Under the pieces are notes generated by a model that saw only the letters and a program-made list of their open reading frames with translations, was not told where the DNA came from and made no database searches. A DNA stretch of 64,000 nt from NCBI GenBank assembly GCA_965223085.1, contig OZ244981.1:806001-870000 (forward strand). The letters are read 5' to 3'. The stretch's first letter is position 1. Every line of letters begins with the position of its first letter. This DNA comes from CBDCVO01 sp965223085. GTDB taxonomy: Bacteria > Pseudomonadota > Gammaproteobacteria > Ga0077536. Below are positions 45,046 through 53,773 of this stretch, one piece after another. A program made the translations under genes and the position numbers.

Positions 45046-45556
45046 GCTCAGGCCCACGGACACGGCGGGCGGCGAAAAACGCGCGCAGCAAGTCGCTACT
45101 CGCCGTCGCGAGCAAGCCCGCCTCCACCGCAACGCGGTGATTGAGTTCGGGCCGATCGAGCAACGACAGTACGCTGCCCGCCGCGCCCGCGCGCGGGTCG
45201 GCGGCACCGAAAACAAGTCTTTGCACGCGCGTATGAAGCAGCGCGCCGGCACACATCGCACAGGGCTCCAGCGTCACATACATCGTGGTGCCGGGAAGTC
45301 GATAGTTACCGACGCGCGCCGCAGCCGCACGTAGCGCGACAATTTCCGCATGAGCGCTGGGATCACAGGCTTGGATCGAAGCGTTGCTACCCCGCCCGAT
45401 AATAACGTCTTCGAGAACAAGCAAGGCGCCGACCGGAACCTCGCCTTGCACTTCGGCAGCATGCGCGAGTTCGAGTGCTTGGCCCATAAAATCTTCGTCC
45501 GCCGCCGTAAACGCCGGCGCAATCATTGCATCCTGTGGGCCTACATCCCCCGGCAT
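45038..45556 (-). CDS. tadA: tRNA-specific adenosine deaminase TadA
   Basis: This is a 172-residue zinc deaminase: FMGQALELAHAAEVQGEVPV, GALLV, the metal/catalytic motif DPSAHAEIVALR and VTLEPCAMCAGALLHTRVQ with the two Cys ligands, then FGAADPRAGAAGSVLSLL. It converts adenosine-34 to inosine in tRNA-Arg. The ATG at 45556 has a GGGGGG stretch six bases upstream; ATG 45526 is an alternative. The gene overlaps pncC. Confidence 0.93.
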   Translation of the reverse strand: MPGDVGPQDAMIAPAFTAADEDFMGQALELAHAAEVQGEVPVGALLVLEDVIIGRGSNASIQACDPSAHAEIVALRAAAARVGNYRLPGTTMYVTLEPCAMCAGALLHTRVQRLVFGAADPRAGAAGSVLSLLDRPELNHRVAVEAGLLATASSDLLRAFFAARRVRGPERV

Positions 45557-45729
45557 CGTATCCCCCCGGGGCTGTGCGTGTGTGCCCCGCAAGACATCGC
45601 CGCGACGCCACAAGCGCCACGAATTTTCGTCGCACGCGACAAAATCGGCAACAATAACCGTCGCGACTCAGGTGCTGTGTACACATTCACCACGCGAACT
45701 ACTAATCATGGGGTCGGACGTCGGCTATT

Positions 45730-46871
45730 TTATTGGCAAACGATCTCGACACGGCGATTGAGCGATCTACCCGTTGCGGTTACGTTATCTGCTAGTGGTT
45801 GGCTCTCACCGCGGCCGTCGGCCGTCATGCGTGTGCCCGCAATACCGCGTGCCGCTATCGCAGTAACGGCCGCATCGGCTCGTCGTTGCGAGAGTTTTTG
45901 ATTATATTCATCCGCACCTTCGCTGGATGTGTGACCGACGATAGTGATCCTCGACGCGCTTTCTGCTTTCAATCCCGCGGCTAAAGCATCGAGTAGTGGG
46001 CCAGATGCGGATTTTATGGCCGCGGAATCAAAATGAATACCATGAATTATCGAACCACAGCCAAGTACTTTCGCCGGTTCTACGGTGCAATTTGTTTTTA
46101 GCGTTGGTGACGCATGACCATTATATAGTTTAAACGGCGCACCATTAGTGAAACGGACGCCAGTGATTTCGCCGTTAGCACCAATCGCTAAAACAAATGT
46201 ACTTGGTATGTTACTGCGCGTCGCTGCGCCTGTAGCGTGTAATAAATTGCGTGATACCGTACCGGACAATTTGCCGACGTTATCGTAACAACCAGTTACA
46301 CGGGCACCTTTTTGTTGCAGGTCGATTTTCACACCTGGACCTTTCCATTTCCCCGTGAAACCAGTCGACATCGCTACCGTTTCCTGCTCGCCATACCCGA
46401 TGATTTCGCTAAATTCAAAAAAGGTCTTGTCCTTTTGTATATCGACCCCTCCGACAAGGATAGTCGTATCCATCGAATTGGTTTTGTCGCTGTCACCGCG
46501 ATGCTCGTCCGCTCGCCTTTGGTCGAGTGCGTTGAAAGTGATAACTGAGCAAGCGTCGCAAAAGACCCTCTGGGGCCGCTATCAGAACCATCGATCACGA
46601 GCTCTTTTACGAACGTTTGTGAAGGGCTTGGTGTTCCCAGCACATGCGGAATCACAAGCTCCTTAAACGTAGTGAGCGCGGGTAAGCGGTAAACAAATTG
46701 TATCTCGGTGTCAGCATTCCCGGGTTTCGGGGTAATGATATAACCACCGGCATCGCCATCAATCGCGCGCAGGGCGTGCTCCGTGCCGGTTTTTAGTTGC
46801 AATGCCAATCGACCAAAGCGCCTGGCCCATTCCACGATGTTTATGGCAAATTTCATGGAGGCCCGAGTCAC
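45730..46871 (-). pseudogene. OmpA-family protein with a single-base frameshift
   Basis: The N-terminal frame (ATG 46856, GTG 46871) encodes a beta-rich domain (LALQLKTGTEHALRAIDGDA, GGYIITPKPGNADTEIQFVY, SFATLAQLSLSTHSTKGERT) up to TKPIRW near 46460. The rest is in the next frame: LVGGVDIQKDKTFFEFSEII, FTGKWKGPGVKIDLQQKGAR, then a C-terminal OmpA peptidoglycan-binding domain (IHFDSAAIKSASGPLLDALA, ITIVGHTSSEGADEYNQKLS, SLNRRVEIVCQ). Adding one base in the CTATCCTTGTCGG stretch joins them. No signal peptide is visible at the present start, so the N-terminus may be damaged too. It may be a pseudogene or carry a sequencing error. Confidence 0.8.
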
Positions 46872-46884
46872 CTATGGGATTAGA

Positions 46885-47304
46885 TCACATGTCATCGCAT
46901 AGATGCCGGCCTTTATCTTTTGCATCTGGAATCGGCGGAGTGAAGGGTTGCGGCATATTCGCCATCATGCCCTGCATCATTTCACTGCATTTACGTATCG
47001 CTTTTAACTGTGGATCGTTGTGAATTTCTTTACTGTATTTCATGGCTGCGCGCATCGCTTCATCGCGCTTCCCAGCACTGCACAATGCTCTAATTTTAGA
47101 TTCCATGTTCCGGCCCTTTGCTTCGAGCCCTTGAATCGCGGACTGATCGATATTCTCAAAGCATTTTTGCATGGCACCGGCTTGTTGCATCATTTGTTGC
47201 ATTTGCGCGTCGCTCATTCCTTGTGCGTGCGCATTAGAAATGTTGGCGGACGCGAATAATGTCATCAAAATAAATAATAAATGATTCAACTGAGAACTTT
47301 TCAT
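46885..47304 (-). CDS. Small periplasmic protein of unknown function
   Basis: This is a 139-residue protein. The first 27 residues form a signal peptide (MKSSQLNHLLFILMTLFASA, cleavage probably after NAHA). The mature part is Met/Gln-rich (SDAQMQQMMQQAGAMQKCFE) with several Cys residues (KCFENIDQ, RALCSAGK, IRKCSEMMQ, RHLCDDM) and a helical middle (DEAMRAAMKYSKEIHNDPQL). I recognise no named family. It lies 13 bases before the OmpA-like gene, so the two probably form an envelope operon. Confidence 0.7.
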   Translation of the reverse strand: MKSSQLNHLLFILMTLFASANISNAHAQGMSDAQMQQMMQQAGAMQKCFENIDQSAIQGLEAKGRNMESKIRALCSAGKRDEAMRAAMKYSKEIHNDPQLKAIRKCSEMMQGMMANMPQPFTPPIPDAKDKGRHLCDDM

Positions 47305-47671
47305 AACTTCCTCTTGCAACGGGAAACTAATATTTTGCCATTCTACACACGTTATCAATCGCTAACCTCTCTAGCCTGGGTATGGCATCGGCATCGTCAT
47401 AGAACGGCGCTGGGACCAATTTGCACGCTGCTGAGTTGCCTATTAAGCACAGGAAATCTTACTAGCGATCAACGGCTTGCTAAGCAGGTATGGGGCGGCT
47501 GGTGCCATCTCCGGGCGAGGCACAGAACTTGCGCACCGCGAGACCATGACATCTACTCGTAGCCGCGCAATTGCCGCCATTGCCCTGGCCGCCGCGACGG
47601 CGGTGTCTGCCGGGTAAACACCCCGCGTCCGGCTTGCGCTCCCGCGGCGATGCCATCGGTGATGGAGGGCC
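47305..47671. other. Intergenic region with an orphan signal-peptide remnant
   Basis: The only coding-like item is a plus-strand stub at 47546-47617, MTSTRSRAIAAIALAAATAV followed by SAG and a stop. It looks like the signal peptide of a deleted exported protein. Nothing else in this stretch could be assigned. It marks the edge between the core block and the guaA-side accessory zone. Confidence 0.4.
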
Positions 47672-48076
47672 TCACGCTGTGAAGGGATTCAGTACCCGAG
47701 CGCCGGTTTTGACGAAATCCTTCTCGTTACGTGTGACGATATTCAAGTCATAGATCAGTGCCGTTGCGGCAATCTGTTTGCCCAGTGCATTTTCGGGATG
47801 CGGTACCCGAAGCCGTCCCCAAAGTTGAGCGATGTTCGAGTTGATATCGACTATATTGTCCTGATATTCACTGAGTAGGGTGTCCAGCCACTTTTCGAGT
47901 CGATTGGCCTGGCGGGAATCACCGCGGTGCCGGATCAAATCGACGCCGCGACGCAGTTCACCGACGGTGACCACCGATAGAAATAGATGCGTCTCGTCCG
48001 TAATGGCTTGTTTGATGAACGCCCGTACCCCTCGATCCGCTTTGGACTTCTTGCGTACCTCGCTAATGACGATCAT
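47672..48076 (-). pseudogene. VapC-like PIN-domain toxin, probably inactive
   Basis: Most of a FitB/VapC-type PIN domain is readable: VISEVRKKSKADRGVRAFIK, TDETHLFLSVVTVGELRRGV (second acidic residue), IAQLWGRLRVPHPENALGKQ, IAATALIYDLNIVTRNEKDF. The N-terminal Asp of the expected DTNVISE motif is missing (the sequence reads CMIVISE), and the third catalytic Asp is Gly (ALGKQ in place of ALDKQ or similar). Two of the four metal ligands are therefore absent. No antitoxin gene is seen beside it. It is a remnant of a type II toxin-antitoxin module. Confidence 0.75.
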
Positions 48077-48292
48077 GCAATCATTGATAGCACCGAGGAA
48101 AAAAACAGGATAGGTTATTTTCACCCCCACCGTGGCGCTGCGCATCGAGCACCGCCTCGAACGCGCGGGACTGCGGAAACGCGATGCGGAGAACAGCTAC
48201 CCGGCTCGCGATGACCTCGAGGCCAGGGTCGATGGGGCGGCTGCTGAATTAAAGCGGAATCGAGGTACAAGCCGCTGCCACCATCAAAAGGG

Positions 48293-48432
48293 GCGATCTA
48301 CGTGGGTTGAAAAAACTCGTCAGCCGCCCCGGTGATCAGTTCACCGCCGGTGTGCTGCTGTACGATGGTGATGAAACAATGCCCCAGGGCAGCAATATAT
48401 GGGCCGCCCCCCTGTTTACACGATGGGGCTCA
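48293..48432 (+). pseudogene. C-terminal fragment of a DUF4143-type ATPase
   Basis: This encodes LKKLVSRPGDQFTAGVLLYD and GDETMPQGSNIWAAPL. It is clearly homologous, base by base, to the last 130 bases of the complete ATPase gene at 52326-53564 (53425-53564). It ends 42 bases before the first guaA-type repeat, the same side as in the complete copy. It is a leftover of an older element. Confidence 0.85.
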
Positions 48433-48474
48433 TGCCGCGGGCATTCAAATTCCTGCTGCTGCCAACCAATACCA

Positions 48475-48491
48475 GTCACTCCCACTCGATT
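48475..48491. repeat. guaA 3'-end repeat (att-like), copy 1
   Basis: GTCACTCCCACTCGATTGT matches the guaA terminus at 53755 (GTCACTCCCACTCGATCGT) at 18 of 19 bases. It is followed by about 75 bases (48494-48560) that are also found after copy 2, such as TTTTATGTTCAATGCCTTAT and TTCCTGCTAAAT. It marks the outer boundary of a segment integrated next to guaA. Confidence 0.75.
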
Positions 48492-48642
48492 GTAAATAGG
48501 CCTTTTTTGTCTTTTATGTTCAATGCCTTATTTTCCTGCTAAATGGTAATTCCATGAAAAATACCATGCTCAGTTGTGCTGCCAATACTCACCTAAAATG
48601 TAGAGAAGAGCCACCCCATGCTGTGCTGCAGGCTTCGGTACA

Positions 48643-50019
48643 TCATGATTCCACTCGCGCCCAAAAACTTTTTTTTCGCCCATGCACCGAGTGCAATTGC
48701 GCCACGAAGGCGTGATGTGTTGGCAGTGGTTTGAATACCTTGATCCGCTTCGCCAGCGCTTCCAGTTTTTTGTAATACCGTGCGCCATGGCCGTAAGCCT
48801 TACTGCGCGCCTGAGCTAGGATATCCAGCAACAAGGCACGGTAGCACGCCGTGGTCGCCAGATTGCAATCCGCTTTTTCAAACGCCTTGGCCAGCCTCAG
48901 CAGACTGTCATAAAAACACTCCGCCAACTCCTGATGCCGGGCTAAGACTAAGGTCTGGGCTCTCTCCGTCTGGCTCAGGTTCAATAACAGATCTGCGCCG
49001 AGTACGATATTGCCACCCTGTTCGGCTTGCTTGATTGCTGAGCTACACGCTTTCTCTTTCTCATCCTCGTCCAAGGTCTCCAGATATCGCATGAAACTGG
49101 CGTAGCTCCGCTCGCTCTGAAACAGCCGAGAACGTATCACTTTAAGTTGTTTCCGATCGCCCGTTGTCACACAGACCATATCCAGCAATTCCAGACGATC
49201 GTGCTCAAAACGGTCCTCCCATGCCTGATTCAGATACCGCATTGCCTTCTCGGGCTGCTCATACTGCAAATATTTTTCACAAATCGATTTCATTTGCAGA
49301 TTGTTTGGCTGTGGTGAATGTATCAACACCGATCGCTCGTATAAGGCAGGATCGCACAAGGCATCGGCAATCTGTCCCAATGCCACGCCGCTATGCAAGG
49401 CCACAAGATTGACTTTATCTTCTTGTTCAGGAGATTTTAACGCCTTGCGCAATGCGTTTTCGTAACGCCAGGCAAGTTGCTTCAGCTGATCCGACGTCAA
49501 CAGCAGGTGGGCATTCGGCAACAGCGGATCAAGCACACCATAATCATTCTGCTGATACAGCTGATAAATTCGCTCGAGCCAGTCGACGTTGGCATCCGGC
49601 CATCCTTTAGCCGCCGTCAACCATAATAGTACGGCTTGGCGATATACCTCGCCCACTGCCCCGCCTGAATCATCGACACGGTTGAGTACCGATTCTGCCG
49701 TCGCCAGGAAGCGGTCGACCAAATCAAACGCATGTTCCGGCGAGCGCTCCAACAGTCCGCTTTCAATGTCGGCGAGGACCGCTTCCAGTTCGCGCGTAAA
49801 ATCAAAACTCGCCCGATAATCGATAAATCTCCGACCGCGTTTCAGCGTTGCAATACGCTTGCGCAGCACCTTGGAGAGGGCAACCGAATCATTTGCCAAT
49901 AGCAATGCTTCGATCTTGTCGCTCAACTCCGGATAGCAGAGGTAGAGGTCGAATATGAATTTCCTCAAGCTATCGGTATCGATATCAGCCAGTTTCTCTT
50001 TGAGTGTATCGATGTTCAC
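48643..50019 (-). CDS. Uncharacterised helical protein, DUF6880-like
   Basis: This is a 458-residue cytoplasmic, mainly helical protein. Recognisable stretches are LRKFIFDLYLCYPELSDKIE, LRKRIATLKRGRRFIDYRAS, HAFDLVDRFLATAESVLNRV, DDSGGAVGEVYRQAVLLWL and YGHGARYYKKLEALAKRIKV with a KKSFWARVES terminus. The pattern of RFIDYR, V-DDS-G-VG and the late Y-HG-RYYKKL helix resembles DUF6880 proteins, whose function is unknown. Its base composition and codon use (richer in A/T) differ from the core genes. It lies alone between guaA-type repeats and is the only intact gene of that segment. Confidence 0.65.
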   Translation of the reverse strand: MNIDTLKEKLADIDTDSLRKFIFDLYLCYPELSDKIEALLLANDSVALSKVLRKRIATLKRGRRFIDYRASFDFTRELEAVLADIESGLLERSPEHAFDLVDRFLATAESVLNRVDDSGGAVGEVYRQAVLLWLTAAKGWPDANVDWLERIYQLYQQNDYGVLDPLLPNAHLLLTSDQLKQLAWRYENALRKALKSPEQEDKVNLVALHSGVALGQIADALCDPALYERSVLIHSPQPNNLQMKSICEKYLQYEQPEKAMRYLNQAWEDRFEHDRLELLDMVCVTTGDRKQLKVIRSRLFQSERSYASFMRYLETLDEDEKEKACSSAIKQAEQGGNIVLGADLLLNLSQTERAQTLVLARHQELAECFYDSLLRLAKAFEKADCNLATTACYRALLLDILAQARSKAYGHGARYYKKLEALAKRIKVFKPLPTHHAFVAQLHSVHGRKKSFWARVES

Positions 50020-50091
50020 CGGACAAAATGAAAATTCATTAAATCGCTCAAGTTTACGTGGATTAAATTGCTCGCTCCAGAACGAGGAGAA

Positions 50092-51090
50092 TCATTTCCT
50101 CGTCAGACCAGACTGAGCCGGATCAGCAATCGCCAATTCATACCGGGTTGTTCTGCCACCACCCGGTTGCAGAATGATGATCCCCTTGGCAACTAGATCT
50201 GAAAGATCACGGCTGGCTGTTCGATTGGGACACTTGGTGATCGCTTCATATTTTCGGGTCGTTATTCCGCCTTCAAAGCCCTTTCGACCTTCAGCAAACA
50301 CCCGAGAGACCATCCTGGCCTGCCGCTCATTCAATTGGTCGCCATAGGCTTCGTAGAAACGTGTCTTGCCCAATACAAAGTCCACCTCTTCCCTGGCAAT
50401 TTCCTGTGCCTCGATTACTGTGTCTGCAAAATAATCCAGCCAAACGTTAACATCCAGGTTTCCACGACTCGCCTTCTTCAGCTGCAGATAATAGGATTTT
50501 TTGTCTTATTCCCGCCCAAAGGGCCGGTTTGGTTGTACCACTCGACAAACCTCCCCATTTCGTCAGGCACCTGAGTCGCTGGCGGGGCTTCATAGTCAAC
50601 CTGTTCCCGACCATAAGGCCCGCTCACTTATTTGCATTGGCGAAGAATCGTTTCGGTATGCGCCTCGCAAAATAGGCGTGTATCGCTGTTCCGGGACAAC
50701 CATGGATTGCCACTTACCCAGCTGGTCATGTGTCAAGGCTTTTTGCCAGTTCTTGCGAACGTCCACCAGCAACGAAGCAGCCCCAGCGGCTTTCTGGTCT
50801 GAGTTGGCCGGTAACGTATCCGATGTTATCAAAGACAGTAGCGATGACCTGACCGATTCACGGCCCAGATCCTCGCCCTCAATGGCGCTGGTTTTGATGG
50901 CTTCGGAAAGCATCAAGTCGACCGTGACATCCTCTCGAGATGCTGTCGGGAGTGCATCAAAGCTGCCCGCCAGGCGCTCTGAATTTATGCGAAATGCAAG
51001 CTCCCGATCTTCGAGTGCGCTCTTGTCATAGCGAAAATCTGGCCAGCCTGGTTGTTGCCATATCCATCTCATGGCGCGATTGTAGGACAT
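50092..51090 (-). pseudogene. Fic-family protein lacking its catalytic core
   Basis: The N-terminal frame (from 51090) gives WIWQQPGWPDFRYDKSALED, AIKTSAIEGEDLGRESVRSS and DQLGKWQSMVVPEQRYTPIL, the DUF4172/Fic N-terminal regions with the inhibitory-helix-like S-x-IEGE motif. After a frame break at about 50620 there is SGPYGREQVDYEAPPATQVP and EMGRFVEWYNQTGP. The HPFxDGNGR loop should follow, but the sequence jumps directly to YYLQLKKASRGNLDVNVWLD and the C-terminal winged helix (FYEAYGDQLNERQARMVSRV, DLSDLVAKGIIILQPGGGRT). The AMPylation core is deleted, so the protein is dead. Confidence 0.85.
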
Positions 51091-51399
51091 ATTCGCGCCA
51101 TTTTAAGAATATATTTGGCGTGTTTATAACCCTATAATCACGCCACTCTCGTTCGAAAAGCGAATCAGGGCGCAGACCGCTAATACCATGATTACGCCGA
51201 TTTGGAGTATAGGCCGTATAAACACGCTACTCGCCCCACCGCAGATCTACTCACCACCCAATAACACCGGCGCAGAACCATCCTCCACCCTGGCAAACCG
51301 CCACGAATCGGCCTTCCAGCCCGCTAAAACTGAGCACATCACCGGACCGGATGGCCCCGATGGTTTGCACCTTTACACAGGCGCCAAGTAAAACCTCAC

Positions 51400-51990
51400 C
51401 CCTGCCGCACCACGCGGCGCAGCCTGACGGGCTACGAATTGTTGGAAACGCCGGATCAGTGTGACCGCGCCGGTCTGGGCTGTCCTACGGGAGGACCCCG
51501 CCTTCTTGATTAGGTGCGTCGCGAGGTAGCGGTAGACAATGCCGAGCATATGGCCCATAACCTCTGGGCGGCACGCGAACAGGAAGCGCAGCGAACGCTT
51601 AATACCCACTGGCGCACCGGCCGCCCGGGGAACACCCCATCGACCAGTAATGCATGCGCCGAGCACCGCAACTGGGGCAGAAGCCGCGCCGCTTGCAGCT
51701 GAAAACGACCAGGTGCTCGGCATGCCAGGTGTCGCAGCGCACCCGCGGGAATCCGTGCTCGAGACGCCCGCACTTCAGGTAGTCCTCGAACTCTTGTTCA
51801 ACATACCCGGGCAGGGCCTCACCCTGCGCCGCCAGATGCGCCTTGAACGCGGGGTAGTATTCCTCGACGAGTTGATAAAGGAGGGTGCGCTCCGGGCGGT
51901 GGCGCACATACGGCGGCGCGCCGCCACCCGAACTGGCTTCCCCGCCAACCGGCAACGGCAACATGATCGCATCCTCGCGAAGTTATCCAC
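51400..51990 (-). mobile_element. IS91-family transposase remnant
   Basis: It encodes the IS91 N-terminus (MLPLPVGGEASSGGGAPPYV; TLLYQLVEEYYPAFKAHLAA; CDTWHAEHLVVF; RGFCPSCGARRM), a frameshift at about 51655, then FLFACRPEVMGHMLGIVYRY and LATHLIKKAGSS, with the catalytic middle deleted before a degenerate C-terminus. It is related to the fragments at 12061 and 22868. The upstream 51091-51399 stretch contains no supported gene. Confidence 0.85.
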
Positions 51991-52074
51991 AGACTCAGCT
52001 TAGCACGGCGAGCGGGATACCCTGTAATTCCATCTATCAGTCATGCATAGAGCCTGCCGTTGCCTGCCAGTCCC

Positions 52075-52091
52075 GTCACTCCCACTCTATT
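52075..52091. repeat. guaA 3'-end repeat (att-like), copy 2
   Basis: GTCACTCCCACTCTATTGT differs from copy 1 at one base and from the guaA terminus at two. It is followed by the same ~75-base sequence as copy 1 (TCTTTTATATTCTATGGCTT, TTCCTGCTAAAT), so both begin the same kind of segment. Confidence 0.75.
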
Positions 52092-52276
52092 GTAAATGAG
52101 CCATTTTTATCTTTTATATTCTATGGCTTATATTCCTGCTAAATCGTAATACCATGCTCAAAAAGTCCTTCAAAATGCACGAAAAAATCGCCTATTGATT
52201 ACCAGGGCTCCCCCACCCTTCTCCGATTGGGATAATTTGCACACAGCTCTCATCGTCCTTGTTTATCGCCCTTTTA

Positions 52277-52312
52277 TTCCGTTATTTACGTTGATGCGTT
52301 CCGTAATTTACG
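52277..52312. promoter_or_regulatory. Two 14-bp direct repeats upstream of the ATPase gene
   Basis: TTCCGTTATTTACG (52277-52290) and TTCCGTAATTTACG (52299-52312) are spaced 22 bases centre to centre, about two helical turns, and end 14 bases before the ATG. This fits a site for a dimeric regulator or autoregulation. Confidence 0.5.
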
Positions 52313-52325
52313 ATATTGTTTCGCT

Positions 52326-53564
52326 ATGAATACACCGTCCATGTATCCACGTTGGATTGAACCACGAATTGATGAGGCTTTACAGGATACACCCGTGGTT
52401 TTGCTTGCCGGACCACGCCAGGCTGGAAAAACGACCCTGGTACGCCAATTCGCCGAACGGGGTCTGCACTACCTGACCCTGGATGATGAACTGACGTTAT
52501 TGTCAGCGCGTGAAGACCCGGTCGGCATGATTCGCAATTTGGATCGCGCCGTCATCGATGAAATCCAACGAGCGCCCGAGTTGCTTCTGGCTATCAAGAA
52601 AAGCGTTGATGCGGATCGTCGTTCCGGGCGCTTTCTGCTGACTGGCTCAGCCAATCTGATGGCGCTACCCACGGTTGCCGACTCTCTGGCCGGGCGTATG
52701 GAAACCTTGATGCTTTTACCCCTGTCGCAGAGTGAAATCGAGAACAGACCAACAAACTGGATAGATCGCGTTTTTGCCGGAGAAATCCTGACATCGGATC
52801 CCCCTGTGCTCGGCAGCAATCTGGTCGAGCGCGTTCTATGTGGAGGCTACCCGGAAGCAGTTGCAAGACCAACGGAAAAACGGCGTATTGCCTGGGCTCG
52901 GCAGTACATAAACGCCATTCTTCAACGCGACGTCCGCGATGTCGCCGAAATCGATAAACTGGATCAGTTGCCACGCTTTCTGCGCGCACTGGCGCAGACC
53001 GCTGGACAGATGTGCAACTACTCCGAGTTGGGCGGCCAAGTCGGTCTTGATGGCAAGACGGTCTCTCGCTACATCAGTGTCTTTGAACAAATGTACCTGC
53101 TCAAACGAATCGATGTATGGGCGCGCAATCGCTTGAAACGCGTGGTCAAGACCCCCAAGCTTCAGTTCATCGATTCCGGTTTGTTGAGCGTGCTCACCAA
53201 CATCGGCCAAAAAGATGTTGAGTTGGACAAAACAGGCTACGGCCACATTCTGGAGAGCTTTGTGTTCGGTGAATTACTCAAACACACGGCAACCTCGGAT
53301 GAGGACTATCGGCTACTGTACTACCGGGATGCGGACAAGTTCGAGGTTGATGTGGTGATTGAGAACAGCGCAGGACTACTGTTAGGCGTCGAAGTAAGAG
53401 CATCTGCGACCGTTAAAGAGCGAGATCTGCGTGGATTGAAAAAACTCGCAAGCCTGGCCAGTGATCAGTTCACAGCCGCTGTGCTGCTGTACGATGGTGA
53501 TGAAACAATGCCTCTAGGTAGCAACCTATGGGCCGCTCCCCTGTCCACGCTCTGGGGCTCCTAA
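52326..53564 (+). CDS. AAA-type ATPase with DUF4143 C-terminal domain
   Basis: This is a 412-residue protein. The N-terminal AAA domain has Walker A VVLLAGPRQAGKTTLVRQFA, a Walker B region LDRAVIDEIQRAPELLLAIK, and sensor-like FLLTGSANLMALP. The C-terminal DUF4143 half includes RVLCGGYPEAVARP, AILQRDVRDVAEIDKLDQLP, a winged-helix-like LGGQVGLDGKTVSRYISVFE and a PD-(D/E)xK-like end (YYRDADKFEVDVVIE, LGVEVRAS) whose usual Lys is Arg. Such proteins are common in accessory islands and have no settled function. It is the complete version of the fragment at 48293 and ends about 190 bases before guaA. Confidence 0.85.
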   Translation: MNTPSMYPRWIEPRIDEALQDTPVVLLAGPRQAGKTTLVRQFAERGLHYLTLDDELTLLSAREDPVGMIRNLDRAVIDEIQRAPELLLAIKKSVDADRRSGRFLLTGSANLMALPTVADSLAGRMETLMLLPLSQSEIENRPTNWIDRVFAGEILTSDPPVLGSNLVERVLCGGYPEAVARPTEKRRIAWARQYINAILQRDVRDVAEIDKLDQLPRFLRALAQTAGQMCNYSELGGQVGLDGKTVSRYISVFEQMYLLKRIDVWARNRLKRVVKTPKLQFIDSGLLSVLTNIGQKDVELDKTGYGHILESFVFGELLKHTATSDEDYRLLYYRDADKFEVDVVIENSAGLLLGVEVRASATVKERDLRGLKKLASLASDQFTAAVLLYDGDETMPLGSNLWAAPLSTLWGS

Positions 53565-53754
53565 AAGCCGTCATCAATAGCCTTCTTGGCCGAGCGCCAA
53601 AAATACCATGACAGTACACATCTGCCTCTCGTGGTATCGCTGCTTTTTGCGTTACAGCGCACGGGAAATACCATGAAAAATACCATTGATGATGCAGATT
53701 ATATTATCAATTGAATTGTCTTAATTATTATATTCCAATAAGTTATAAATTCCT

Positions 53755-53773
53755 GTCACTCCCACTCGATCGT
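53755..53773. repeat. guaA 3'-end repeat (att-like), copy 3 (the gene itself)
   Basis: GTCACTCCCACTCGATCGT spans the stop codon and last codons of guaA (ATIEWE). Copies at 48475 and 52075 repeat this terminus. The 3' end of guaA is a known integration target of several genomic islands, so this is a likely attachment site. Confidence 0.75.

Larger units (their letters stand above)
51991..52325. other. Left end of the ATPase-bearing segment
   Basis: This 335-base stretch holds the guaA-type repeat at 52075, the 75-base sequence shared with 48485-48560, and two 14-bp direct repeats just before the ATPase gene. I see no coding region here. Confidence 0.6.

Noticed and set aside
48146..48292. Possible antitoxin gene for the PIN toxin
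   Set aside because: The open frame here reads on the opposite strand and has no AbrB, Phd or RHH pattern; it looks like a fragment of something else.
51091..51399. Small open frames between the Fic remnant and the IS91 remnant
   Set aside because: Short, without ribosome sites or recognisable domains; treated as non-coding debris.
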